Shown: positions 1 to 7,896 of the stretch, piece after piece
Layout of the letters: each line of letters opens with the position of its first letter
Numbering within the stretch: position 1 is the stretch's first letter
Source of the DNA: an uncultured Pelagibacteraceae bacterium
Lineage (GTDB): Bacteria > Pseudomonadota > Alphaproteobacteria > Pelagibacterales > Pelagibacteraceae
DNA: 64,000 bases
Assembly (NCBI GenBank): GCA_902561585.1
Contig: CACEQK010000001.1
Location: forward strand, 167,266 to 231,265
Direction of reading: 5' to 3'
Made by a program: the position numbers and the translations under genes
Notes under the pieces: generated by a model
The model's input: only the letters and a program-made list of their open reading frames with translations
Databases searched by the model: none
What the model was told of the DNA's origin: nothing

Positions 1-726
1 TCTATTAATGAACATTGAAACATAATATGCTGCTTTTTCTGGTTCTATAATCATACTTTGAAGCAATTTATTAGTTTTACTGTTGTTACCAGTCAAAGCC
101 GAATCTCTTAATAAATTAATATCATCGTCCTCTTTAAGGTTAAGAAGTTCTGTTAATTTTCTAATATCAATACTTTTATTTTGAAAATATGATTTAATTT
201 TTTTTATTTCGTTATAAAGTTTTGTTCTTTGGCAACTACAACTATCAATTATAGTACTAATTATTACGGGTGTTAAACCTGAAAACCCTTTTAAATTTTT
301 TGAAATTATTTTTTTTATCGTTAATTCATTGTCAGGATAGCAAGGAACAACGTCAACTCCTTTTTGTTTTTCAAAAAAACTTCTTAGTTTTGATCTACTA
401 TCAAGCAAATTTGAAAAAATATATAACTTGTTATCTTTAATTTCATGCAAAATTTTATTTACGAAGTTTAAGATTTTATCGTTTGCGTTTTGAATGAAAA
501 AAATTTTTTCTTCTTCAAATAATGAAAGATTTTTAATTTCATTGATTATTAAATTTTCATCTTTTAGTATATCGTCTTGTGAGTATTTAAGAACTTTATT
601 TTTTGAATTTGAATTTATTTTATTTTTAAAATCATCTAATAATCCTAAATTTTCCCCATAAAACAAAATTAAATTATTTTTTAATAATTCAATATTATCC
701 TCTATTAAATAGCTTTTATGTATCAT
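1..726 (-). CDS. holA: DNA polymerase III subunit delta, 3' part cut by window edge
   Basis: The minus-strand frame opens with ATG at 726 and stays open to base 1, so about 242 N-terminal residues are visible and the C-terminus lies outside the window. Delta is the clamp-loader subunit that opens the DnaN sliding clamp. The visible protein starts MIHKSYLIEDNIELLKNN, followed by the family-typical LILFYGENLGLL segment. Near the window edge it has a DSALTGNNSKTNKLL segment resembling the helical third domain of HolA. The gene follows leuS and an LptE-like lipoprotein gene, the same order as leuS-lptE-holA in E. coli, and its start overlaps the end of lptE by 11 bases. Sequence identity is low, so the call rests on context plus the domain-III-like segment. 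Confidence 0.8.
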   Translation of the reverse strand, partial: MIHKSYLIEDNIELLKNNLILFYGENLGLLDDFKNKINSNSKNKVLKYSQDDILKDENLIINEIKNLSLFEEEKIFFIQNANDKILNFVNKILHEIKDNKLYIFSNLLDSRSKLRSFFEKQKGVDVVPCYPDNELTIKKIISKNLKGFSGLTPVIISTIIDSCSCQRTKLYNEIKKIKSYFQNKSIDIRKLTELLNLKEDDDINLLRDSALTGNNSKTNKLLQSMIIEPEKAAYYVSMFINR

Positions 727-1180
727 TTAATTGAATATTTATTTCAGATATTATTCTATTTACTAATTTCTCAGATAGAACTTTTATTAAATTTTTTTCA
801 TTATTTCTTGTTTCAGAATTTTGTGAAGAAACATCGTATACACCGGCTTCAGAGATTGTAAAATTATATTTTTTATTTTCATCAATTTTTACAACTTCTA
901 TTAAATTATTAATAACTATTTCATATTTTGTAATCTCATTTTTAATATTTTTTTCTTTTATTATTCTTTCTTTTTCAGTTTTTATAAAAACTGAAATTTT
1001 TGTTTTATTCGAATTATTTACTATCTTTTTTAAATTATTTTTAATTATATAATTTATTCTTTTTTCTCCCACTGTATTTATTTCTGCGATATTAAATTTG
1101 TTTTTTTCTGACAAATCTACAATCTTAAATCCACATCCCGTAATGATTATTAAGATTATTGTGAAAATTAAATTTTTCAT
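716..1180 (-). CDS. lptE: LPS-assembly lipoprotein LptE-like
   Basis: A 154-residue protein with a lipoprotein signal: a short basic N-terminus, a hydrophobic stretch (residues 4-14) and a lipobox ITGC with the modified Cys at about residue 16. LptE plugs the LptD outer-membrane barrel and helps deliver lipopolysaccharide to the surface. The body is Lys/Asn/Ile rich with alternating beta-like segments, and I see no diagnostic catalytic motif. The assignment depends mainly on the lipobox, the size (LptE is about 160-190 residues) and the position between leuS and holA, which is where LptE (RlpB) lies in many proteobacteria. It starts 5 bases after the leuS stop and overlaps holA by 11 bases, so the three are probably cotranscribed. 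It could be an unrelated small lipoprotein. Confidence 0.62.
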   Translation of the reverse strand: MKNLIFTIILIIITGCGFKIVDLSEKNKFNIAEINTVGEKRINYIIKNNLKKIVNNSNKTKISVFIKTEKERIIKEKNIKNEITKYEIVINNLIEVVKIDENKKYNFTISEAGVYDVSSQNSETRNNEKNLIKVLSEKLVNRIISEINIQLNDT

Positions 1181-1185
1181 TTATC

Positions 1186-3699
1186 TTAAATTATGTAATT
1201 TATTATTTTATTTTTCACAAATATAATTTTTTTTATTTTAAATCCAATAATGTATTTTTTAGCTTTCAAACTATTTTGAGCCAACTCCCTAACTTCTTCT
1301 TCAGATGCATCTTTATCTATTTTAACTATATCTCTTGTTTTACCATTGATTTGAACTGCTAAATTAATATTTTCATTTATACTCAAATCAACCTTTGGCC
1401 ATTGATAAATATTTTTACAGTTTAAAAGATTTAAACATTCAAATGCTATGTGTGGTGAAAATGGAATTAACAATTTCATAAATTTTATCAAATTTTCTTC
1501 TAAAATATTTTTTTCAATATTGGTCTGAATGCTCTCTTTAAATAAACTATAAAGCTGATGAAATAATGCAATGCTTACATTAAATCTAAAATTTTTAATT
1601 GAAGTATCAATTTTATATACAAAAACATCAACTTTTTTTGTAAATTCACTATCTAAACTAGTTTTGCCGATTGTTTTTTTTCTATTTAACACTGAGAAAT
1701 TTAAATTCCATAACTTCTGCAAAAATTTATTTGCCGATGCGACCCCTGTATCTGACCATTGAATATCTTTTTCAGGTGGACTATCAGATAAAATGAAAAG
1801 TCTTACCGCATCCGCTCCGTACTGATTTATCATTTGCTCTGGATCTACAGTATTTTTTTTTGACTTCGACATAGACTCTGGTGGACCAACGGTTACTTTT
1901 GATTTATCAGACTTTTTAATAAAAATATTATTTTCTGTTTTTTGCACTTCTTCTGGATATAACCAGTTTTCTTGATTATCTTTGTAAGTCTCATGGCATA
2001 CCATTCCTTGAGTAAAAAGATTTTCAAAGGGCTCTGAAATATTTATTTTTTTATTAATCTTATTAATACATTTTGTGAAAAAGCGAGCATATAGTAAATG
2101 CAAGATTGCGTGCTCTATTCCACCAATGTACTGGTCAACCGGCATCCAATATTTTGCATCATCCTCATTGAAGGGTGAAAATTTATGATTTGGTGAACAA
2201 AATCTTAAAAAATACCATGATGAGTCTACAAAAGTATCTAATGTATCAGTCTCTCTCGTAGCTTGTTTACCAGTAACTTTATGTATAGTTTTTTTCCAAG
2301 TAGGATGACTGGCTAAAGGATTTCCTTTCGATGACAAATCAACATCTTGAGGTAATTCTATAGGCAATTCACTTTTATCAACAGGCACGACTTCTCCATT
2401 TTCTAAATAAATCATCGGTATCGGACAACCCCAATAACGTTGTCTAGAAATGCCCCAGTCTTTAAGGCGAAAAAGAGTTTTCTTTTTTCCAATTTTTTTT
2501 TTCTCTATCTCATCAATAATTTTATTTTTTGCATCGTCTATGTTGAGATCATTCAAGAAATCTGAATTAATGATATTTCCATCACCTGTGTAAGCTTCTT
2601 TTAACTGATTATTATTTTTTTTACCATCAGACACTACTTTAGTAATTTCCAAATTATATTTTTTGGCGAAATCAAAATCTCTTTGGTCGTGAGCAGGGCA
2701 TCCAAAAATTGCTCCGCTACCGTAATCCATAAGAACAAAATTAGCAAAATATACAGGAAGCTCTTTATTCTTTATAAAAGGATGTTCGACTTTTAGATTT
2801 GTAAGATACCCTAACTTTTCTGCATTAGCCAAAGCTTCTTCTGTTGTTCCAAATTTATCGCACTTCTTTTTAAAATTAATAAAATCTTTTTTATTGCTAA
2901 ATTTTTTATTTAATGGATGGTCAATAGATAGTGCAATAAAACTAGCGCCAAATATTGTATCTGGTCTAGTTGTGAAAATTTTTATTTTGTCTTTACTGTT
3001 ACTAATTTTAAATTCTAGATCACAACCTACCGATTTTCCAATCCAATTTTTCTGCATTAATTTTACTTTATTAGGCCAACCTTTTAAAAGATTTAAATCG
3101 TTTAAAAGTTCATCAGAAAATTTGGTAATATTAAAAAACCACTGTGAAAGTTTTTTTCTCTCAACATCAGCATTTGATCTCCATCCTTTCCCGTTTATAA
3201 CTTGTTCATTAGCAAGAACAGTATTTTCTACTGGGTCCCAATTTACGTAAGTTTCTTTTTTAGAAACAAGACCTGCATTATAAAAATCAATAAAAAGCTC
3301 TTGTTGATGTTTATAATATTCTTTATTACATGTTGAAATTTCTCTTTCCCAATCTATAGACAAACCTAATAATTTAAGTTGTTCTTTCATTGTTTTAATA
3401 TTTTGATTTGTCCACTTACTAGGATGTAAATTGTTTAATTTAGATGCATTTTCAGCTGGGAGTCCAAATGCATCCCAGCCCATAGGATGGAGAACATTAA
3501 AACCATTAAGAAACTTATAGCGTGCTATTACATCACCAATAGTATAATTTCTAACATGACCCATATGAATTTTTCCAGATGGATATGGAAACATTTCTAG
3601 GCAATAATATTTTTTATCAGAACCTGACTTTTTAACGGAATTCACATTCTTATTATTACGCCACTTTTCCTCAACTTTATGAAAGTTGTATCTCTCCAT
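1186..3699 (-). CDS. leuS: Leucyl-tRNA synthetase
   Basis: An 837-residue class I aminoacyl-tRNA synthetase that charges tRNA-Leu in the cytoplasm. The HIGH-type motif is HMGH at residues 45-48 inside [20 protein letters not shown]. The signature loop reads MSKSKKN at about residue 610. The CP1 editing domain contains the threonine-rich [12 protein letters not shown] segment and [19 protein letters not shown]. The length is slightly below the 860 residues of E. coli LeuS, mainly from a trimmed C-terminus. It lies 9 bases downstream of a DUF3576 lipoprotein gene and is followed 5 bases later by the LptE-like gene, so it sits inside a minus-strand operon. Confidence 0.98.
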   Translation of the reverse strand: MERYNFHKVEEKWRNNKNVNSVKKSGSDKKYYCLEMFPYPSGKIHMGHVRNYTIGDVIARYKFLNGFNVLHPMGWDAFGLPAENASKLNNLHPSKWTNQNIKTMKEQLKLLGLSIDWEREISTCNKEYYKHQQELFIDFYNAGLVSKKETYVNWDPVENTVLANEQVINGKGWRSNADVERKKLSQWFFNITKFSDELLNDLNLLKGWPNKVKLMQKNWIGKSVGCDLEFKISNSKDKIKIFTTRPDTIFGASFIALSIDHPLNKKFSNKKDFINFKKKCDKFGTTEEALANAEKLGYLTNLKVEHPFIKNKELPVYFANFVLMDYGSGAIFGCPAHDQRDFDFAKKYNLEITKVVSDGKKNNNQLKEAYTGDGNIINSDFLNDLNIDDAKNKIIDEIEKKKIGKKKTLFRLKDWGISRQRYWGCPIPMIYLENGEVVPVDKSELPIELPQDVDLSSKGNPLASHPTWKKTIHKVTGKQATRETDTLDTFVDSSWYFLRFCSPNHKFSPFNEDDAKYWMPVDQYIGGIEHAILHLLYARFFTKCINKINKKINISEPFENLFTQGMVCHETYKDNQENWLYPEEVQKTENNIFIKKSDKSKVTVGPPESMSKSKKNTVDPEQMINQYGADAVRLFILSDSPPEKDIQWSDTGVASANKFLQKLWNLNFSVLNRKKTIGKTSLDSEFTKKVDVFVYKIDTSIKNFRFNVSIALFHQLYSLFKESIQTNIEKNILEENLIKFMKLLIPFSPHIAFECLNLLNCKNIYQWPKVDLSINENINLAVQINGKTRDIVKIDKDASEEEVRELAQNSLKAKKYIIGFKIKKIIFVKNKIINYII

Positions 3700-3708
3700 T
3701 ATAAGTTA

Positions 3709-4236
3709 TTATTTTTTTTTTTGTTCTTTAGACTCTTTTTCTAGACGCGCAGCTTTTCTTAGAATAGATTGACGTAGTTCTTGTTGGAGACTTGAGTCTA
3801 TTTCATTAACAGCACAATTTTGATCAGTTTTACATTTTTTATTATGAACTATTATTTTTATGCTATCCGACCTTATTTCGTTTGACAAAAAACGCACGGT
3901 TATTTTTATAGACTCATCATAATTTTGACCATCACTATACCAATCAGTAATTATTATACCTCCAGAATAATCTACCGTAGACAGAGGCATAAAATCAATT
4001 ATCTCCAAAGAAGCCCTCCATAGAGGATTTGATGTACTAAATTCATAATTTGTAGAACCTTTACCAAATGCCCCTTTCAAACTAACACCTCTTCCTTCAG
4101 TAACATTTTGACGAGCTCTCTCTTTTGCATTTATTGGCGCATTGTTTTTGACTTTGCTAGGCTTTGCAAAATCAGGGACACCACAAGATGTTATGATAAT
4201 ACTTGTGATAATTAGGAATGAACTTATTATTCTCAT
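3709..4236 (-). CDS. DUF3576 family lipoprotein
   Basis: A 175-residue protein with a lipoprotein signal (hydrophobic residues 3-16, lipobox ITSC, Cys at about 18). The mature part contains a stretch with NPLWRASLEIIDFMPLSTVDYSGGIIITDWY, which I recognise as the DUF3576 core found in alphaproteobacterial outer-membrane lipoproteins. The C-terminal quarter is a charged helix ending in KEQKKK. Function is unknown; a role in envelope maintenance is inferred only from the lipobox and from its position next to leuS, lptE and holA. It is the first gene of this minus-strand run and is divergent from the porin gene across a 212-base intergenic region that must hold both promoters. Confidence 0.8.
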   Translation of the reverse strand: MRIISSFLIITSIIITSCGVPDFAKPSKVKNNAPINAKERARQNVTEGRGVSLKGAFGKGSTNYEFSTSNPLWRASLEIIDFMPLSTVDYSGGIIITDWYSDGQNYDESIKITVRFLSNEIRSDSIKIIVHNKKCKTDQNCAVNEIDSSLQQELRQSILRKAARLEKESKEQKKK

Positions 4237-4448
4237 TTTTTTGGTTTTTTTTGATTAATATCTCACAATTAGATAGGTTTCACACTTAAATTAGTGGTAT
4301 AGCTCAAAAAAGTTAATAAATACAATGTTTTTAATAGTTGCAATAATACAACACTGGTAAAAAAAAGATTGTTACACAACTAAAAATTAACTTTTAGATA
4401 AGAAATTAGTCTAAAAAATAGCAGTTTAATTTAACTATAAGGAAAAAT
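4237..4448. promoter_or_regulatory. Divergent promoter region of DUF3576 lipoprotein and porin
   Basis: At 212 bases this is one of the two longest non-coding stretches in the window. It must contain the start of the highly expressed porin transcript and the divergent lipoprotein-leuS transcript. A perfect 7-bp inverted repeat, TTTTAGA (4392-4398) and TCTAAAA (4410-4416) with an 11-base loop, lies 32 bases before the porin ATG and could be a weak leader hairpin or an operator. The purine-rich AAGGAAAAAT (4439-4448) before the ATG gives the ribosome-binding site. I could not pick convincing -35/-10 hexamers. Confidence 0.5.
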
Positions 4449-5474
4449 ATGAAAATAACTAAAATACTAGTTGCTCTATCTTTCTTGTTCGCAATTACAA
4501 CAGCTAATGCTGGTGAATTAACTGTAACAGGTAACATGGAAACAACTTATCACGCACAAAGTGATAAAACTACTGGTAACCCATTCGGTATGGACAGAGA
4601 ATTAAAATTCGCTGCTTCTACAGAATTAGATAACGGTGTTACAGTATCTGTATTTCAAGATACAGGTGATAGTTTAACATACGGAAACTCACAAATTATG
4701 TTTGGTGGAGTAGGCGGTATGTTTGATATCTACGTTGGTTCAGACAGTGATCCAGTAGATGCTATCGATGACGTTACTCCTTCAGCTTATGAAGAAGCTA
4801 ATGGTTCAGGATCTGGTACATACACATCGAATGATATTGGTGATAATGCAGGTCAAATGGGAATTGGTTTAAAAGTTAGCTTACCAGTTTTAGGTGCTTT
4901 AAACTACAAACACTACCCTAGAGTTGACTCAACAAAAGTAGCAGACAATGCGAGTTCAGGTGATGCTAACGCAACATCTGGTTCAGCGTACTCAGCATCT
5001 TTAACAACTAACTTAGGTGAATTACCAATAGTTGGTTCATTCTTAGATGGCGCTACGTTAAGAACAGGTGTGGCTGAAAAAGATCACTCACAAGTTGCTA
5101 ACGTAGATGATGCGTACGATGCAACTGTTGCTCTTACATACAGTACAGGAAATGTATCTTTAGGTGTACAAAAGAAATTACACAACGAAGGTGAAGGTGC
5201 AACTGCTGCAACAACTGATGCAACATTCTACAAAGATACAGCGATCGGTATTGCTTATGCAATAAACGATAACTTGTCTATTTCATACAACAAATACGAG
5301 TCTTACAGACACGCAAATGCTGGTGAACCTGTACAAGAAACTGATGCATTTAACATTGGTTATACAGTAGGTGGAATGACAATTGGTTTCCAAGAAGCAT
5401 CAACCGATAACGATGATTACACTACAGACGCAAAAGATGATACTAGAACATTAGGTATCGCGGTAGCGTTTTAA
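4449..5474 (+). CDS. Outer-membrane porin
   Basis: A 341-residue protein with a clear Sec signal peptide: basic KITK, hydrophobic ILVALSFLFAITT and cleavage after the ANA motif at about residue 21, giving a mature start GELTVTGNMETTYH. The rest alternates short polar and aromatic segments typical of a general-diffusion beta barrel, with acidic and glycine-rich loops (for example around residues 110-130), and ends in Phe (IAVAF), the usual barrel-assembly signal. It has the look of the Gram-negative porin superfamily and is probably the main passive entry route for small solutes. The codons are less AT-biased than those of neighbours, which fits high expression. It is monocistronic, with a strong terminator right after the stop. 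Confidence 0.88.
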   Translation: MKITKILVALSFLFAITTANAGELTVTGNMETTYHAQSDKTTGNPFGMDRELKFAASTELDNGVTVSVFQDTGDSLTYGNSQIMFGGVGGMFDIYVGSDSDPVDAIDDVTPSAYEEANGSGSGTYTSNDIGDNAGQMGIGLKVSLPVLGALNYKHYPRVDSTKVADNASSGDANATSGSAYSASLTTNLGELPIVGSFLDGATLRTGVAEKDHSQVANVDDAYDATVALTYSTGNVSLGVQKKLHNEGEGATAATTDATFYKDTAIGIAYAINDNLSISYNKYESYRHANAGEPVQETDAFNIGYTVGGMTIGFQEASTDNDDYTTDAKDDTRTLGIAVAF

Positions 5475-5492
5475 TTAGTAGTTCTTAAACAT

Positions 5493-6065
5493 TCAAAAAA
5501 GCCGGCTAAATATTTTAGCCGGCTTTTTTTTTATCTCAGACATTAAGGCGAAACCATTGCATTTGATCTGATTTAGATTATTCAGATTATTTAAATTTAT
5601 TCCTCCAAGAGGAACTAAATTTTTATTAGTTTTTAAAAAATTATTAAATTTAATAACCCCTAAAAAAGAAGCTTTTGGGTCATAATTTACTGAAAATAGC
5701 TTGGAAAAAATTATTGAATCACAACCTTGTTTTATCTTCATGTAAATTTCTTTGTGATTATGAGCCGATCCAATTATATCAAAATTTTTATTTTTAAAAG
5801 ATAGAGACTTTAACGATTTGTTATATGAAGATAAATAAATACCATCCGCGCTTAATTGAGTTGCTAGTTTGAAATTATTAGCCACATAAAAGTCCATTTT
5901 TTTATATTTGCAATCATTTCTAAATTTTAATAAGTCTTTCTCATTTTCAAGGGCATTTGATTTTCTATAAATAATTGAAAACTTTTTGGGTTTTTTTATG
6001 TTTTTTATATTTATATCTTTGATACTCTCTATTATTAAATAGTATTTTTTTTTGATAACAAACAT
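5493..6065 (-). CDS. ThiE/TenI-like thiamine phosphate synthase family protein
   Basis: A 190-residue TIM-barrel-like protein. Family features visible are an N-terminal YYLIIES strand (ThiE: YLVTD), ADGIYLSS (ThiE: ADGVHLGQ), IIGSAHNHKEI (ThiE: iGxSxHxxxE) and a phosphate-binding VPLGGINLNN (ThiE: vaIGGI). The usual GPIFPTxTK segment is changed to FSKLFSVNYDPKASFLGV, so several substrate-binding positions are not preserved. It may be a divergent thiamine phosphate synthase or a TenI-like protein. I start it at ATG 6065 (MFVIKKKYYL); a longer frame to 6134 runs into yggS. Its start codon abuts that of yggS on the other strand, and its last codons form one arm of the porin terminator. Confidence 0.6.
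   Translation of the reverse strand: MFVIKKKYYLIIESIKDINIKNIKKPKKFSIIYRKSNALENEKDLLKFRNDCKYKKMDFYVANNFKLATQLSADGIYLSSYNKSLKSLSFKNKNFDIIGSAHNHKEIYMKIKQGCDSIIFSKLFSVNYDPKASFLGVIKFNNFLKTNKNLVPLGGINLNNLNNLNQIKCNGFALMSEIKKKPAKIFSRLF
5495..5530. terminator. Rho-independent terminator of the porin gene
   Basis: A perfect 16-bp inverted repeat, aaaaaagccggctaaa at 5495-5510 and its complement at 5514-5529, with a 3-base loop and a long T run on the plus strand. The GC-rich core GCCGGC stands out from the AT background. The A-tract on the left makes it potentially bidirectional. It begins 20 bases after the porin stop and lies inside the 3' end of the convergent ThiE-like gene. Confidence 0.95.
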
Positions 6066-6716
6066 ATGAACACAATAATAGAAAGATATAATAAAATAAA
6101 ATTGAATATTGCTTCTGTTAAACCACTGCAGCAAGTAAATATTATAGCTGTAAGCAAAACTTTTCCTTTAGAGTATATAAATCCTTTAATTGATAACGGT
6201 CAGACACATTTTGGTGAAAATAAGGTTCAAGAAGCAGTTGTAAAATGGACGGAAGTAAAAAAAAAAAATGAAAATATTAAACTTCATATGCTTGGGAAGC
6301 TCCAAACTAATAAAGTTAGAGATGCAGTTAGACTCTTTGATTATATTCATTCGCTTGATAACCAGAAATTAGCCGATACTTTAGCTAAACATCAAATTAA
6401 TCAAAAAAAAAAATTAAAATATTTTATCCAAGTTAATATTGCAAATGAAACCCAAAAGTCTGGAATACCAGTAAATGATTTAGATCCATTTTATAATTAC
6501 TGTAAAAATGAAATAAATTTAAATATTATAGGACTTATGGTCATTCCGCCAAATGATAACAATCCTAAAAGATATTTTAAATCTTTGAATGAACTAAATA
6601 AGTCACTGGCGTTACAAGATCTTAGCATGGGTATGTCTTCTGATTATATGGAAGCCGTTGAGTACGGTGCTACTTTTTTAAGAATTGGTAGCTCTATTTT
6701 TGGGAAAAGATCTTAA
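6066..6716 (+). CDS. yggS: YggS-family PLP homeostasis protein
   Basis: A 216-residue PLP-binding barrel (PLPBP/YggS family, alanine racemase fold type III) that buffers pyridoxal phosphate in the cytoplasm and has no known catalytic activity. The PLP lysine lies in IIAVSKTFP (about residue 31). Other family motifs are HFGENKVQEA, HMLGKLQTNKVR, GLMVIPP, the phosphate-binding SMGMSSDYMEAVEYG near residue 180, and the terminal RIGSSIFGKR. The ATG at 6066 directly follows the complement of the divergent ThiE-like start, so its promoter must lie inside that gene. The 3' end overlaps the convergent L,D-transpeptidase gene by 23 bases. Confidence 0.95.
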   Translation: MNTIIERYNKIKLNIASVKPLQQVNIIAVSKTFPLEYINPLIDNGQTHFGENKVQEAVVKWTEVKKKNENIKLHMLGKLQTNKVRDAVRLFDYIHSLDNQKLADTLAKHQINQKKKLKYFIQVNIANETQKSGIPVNDLDPFYNYCKNEINLNIIGLMVIPPNDNNPKRYFKSLNELNKSLALQDLSMGMSSDYMEAVEYGATFLRIGSSIFGKRS

Positions 6717-7191
6717 CCTTTGTACTTGGATTTATCTCTTTTATAAGTTTAATTAAATTTGCTTTTTTTATTGCAACACAACCTTTAGTTTTTTTAAATT
6801 TATTTTTTGCTATATGAATGAATATAGCGCTACCTTTATTTTTTTTTACTGGATTCGTATTATAATTGAGAACTAAAATGATATCGTAAATATTTTCATG
6901 TTTATAAAGCTTTTCATGATTGTAATCAAAAGGCAATTTAACAAGTTTATTATAATAACTTGATTTAGGATCATCACACCAAACCATATTTTTTCTTATA
7001 ACCTTTTTCTCCAATTTTGTTGAGATTTTAACTCTATCTTTTCTATATAAAATATATTTGATTTTGAATTGTCCTCTTGGCGTTATTAAATCGCCTTCCT
7101 TCTTTTTAGAACCAATTCCCTTTTTTCCTATCGCACATTTTACTTTTAATTTATTATAAGTAAGGTAATTCTTATTTATTAAAATATGCAT
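6694..7191 (-). CDS. L,D-transpeptidase (YkuD) family protein
   Basis: A 165-residue protein with a YkuD-type catalytic segment: IFIHIAKNKF followed by the Cys-containing KTKGCVAIKK near residue 145, matching the His...GC signature of L,D-transpeptidases that make 3-3 crosslinks in peptidoglycan or anchor proteins. The upstream TPRGQFKIKYI segment also fits the family. No signal peptide or membrane helix is visible from the chosen ATG (7191) or the in-frame TTG (7194), although the known reaction is periplasmic. The start codon overlaps the divergent regulator gene in the palindrome ATGCAT. The small size is normal for the short COG3786-like branch. Confidence 0.8.
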   Translation of the reverse strand: MHILINKNYLTYNKLKVKCAIGKKGIGSKKKEGDLITPRGQFKIKYILYRKDRVKISTKLEKKVIRKNMVWCDDPKSSYYNKLVKLPFDYNHEKLYKHENIYDIILVLNYNTNPVKKNKGSAIFIHIAKNKFKKTKGCVAIKKANLIKLIKEINPSTKVKIFSQK

Positions 7192-7791
7192 CAATTAAAC
7201 GTTTTAATTTTGGGTCCTGTTTCATTTTCTACTACTTTAAACGAACTAAGACCTTTTTTAAAGTTCAATACTCTTAGAGGTAAGCAAACCTCTAAATTAG
7301 ATGCTATTTTATTTCATGAAGATGCTTTGAATAATAAAGAAGATAACAAAATTATTATTAATAGCAATATTATTAAAATTTGTGCTTCGACAAAAAAAAT
7401 GTCTTCAAATAATTTCGATGCATTTCTACATTTACCTTCATCTTTGGGAGAAATTAATACCGTCGTTGAAAGTGCAGCAGCAAAAAAGATATTTAGTAAC
7501 AACTCATCAATAGAAATAAAAAAATATTTATTAAATAAAAATGAAAAAAAATTATCAAAAAATGAAAATGAAATTATTCTTACAGAGAAAGAAATACAAT
7601 TATTAGAGTTGTTTTTAAATAATAAAAAGCCTTTATCAAAAAATAAAATACTTTCATCTGTTTGGAACTACTCATCGGACGCTGACACCCACACTGTTGA
7701 GACACATATTTATAGATTAAGGAAAAAAATAAATGACAAATTTTCCGATGAGAATTTTATAATTAACTCTAAAGATGGCTATTCTTTATGA
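7186..7791 (+). CDS. Winged-helix regulator with degenerate receiver-like N-terminus
   Basis: A 201-residue protein. The C-terminal 75 residues are an OmpR/PhoB-type winged helix: LTEKEIQLLELFL, LSKNKILSSVWNY, then the recognition region THTVETHIYRLRKKI and the wing strand INSKDGYSL, which also ends the protein. The N-terminal 120 residues are receiver-sized but lack a recognisable acidic triad or the phosphorylated Asp context, so it is probably an atypical, phosphorylation-independent regulator. No cognate kinase is adjacent. Its stop overlaps the start of the ArfA-like mini-gene (ATGA), suggesting translational coupling. Its target is unknown. Confidence 0.8.
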   Translation: MHQLNVLILGPVSFSTTLNELRPFLKFNTLRGKQTSKLDAILFHEDALNNKEDNKIIINSNIIKICASTKKMSSNNFDAFLHLPSSLGEINTVVESAAAKKIFSNNSSIEIKKYLLNKNEKKLSKNENEIILTEKEIQLLELFLNNKKPLSKNKILSSVWNYSSDADTHTVETHIYRLRKKINDKFSDENFIINSKDGYSL

Positions 7792-7895
7792 AGAAAAGAA
7801 ATAAATTTGCAAAAGATTTATTTACAAGTAAGTACAGAAAAAGAGTTGTTAGACCAAAAAAAGGTAAAGGAAGTTTTAAAAGGAAAAAAAAATAA
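7788..7895 (+). CDS. arfA: ArfA-like alternative ribosome-rescue peptide (35 residues)
   Basis: A 35-residue, very basic peptide: MKKRNKFAKDLFTSKYRKRV followed by VRPKKGKGSFKRKKK. The central DLF..KYRKRV and KKGKGSFKRK segments match the conserved part of E. coli ArfA (DPLFRQRV..KKGKGSYKRK). ArfA recruits release factor 2 to ribosomes stalled on mRNAs without a stop codon. The start overlaps the upstream regulator stop as ATGA, and the TAA is 1 base from the convergent kinase stop. E. coli ArfA is about twice as long, but its C-terminal half is dispensable and removed in the active form, so this length is plausible. An alternative is an unrelated basic peptide, but a nine-residue motif match in an in-frame coupled gene makes that less likely. 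Confidence 0.68.
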   Translation: MKKRNKFAKDLFTSKYRKRVVRPKKGKGSFKRKKK

Positions 7896-7896
7896 A

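Noticed and set aside
6066-6134. Upstream extension of the ThiE-like protein
   Set aside because: The additional 23 residues are antisense to yggS and unlike the family; homology begins at MFVIKKKYYL.
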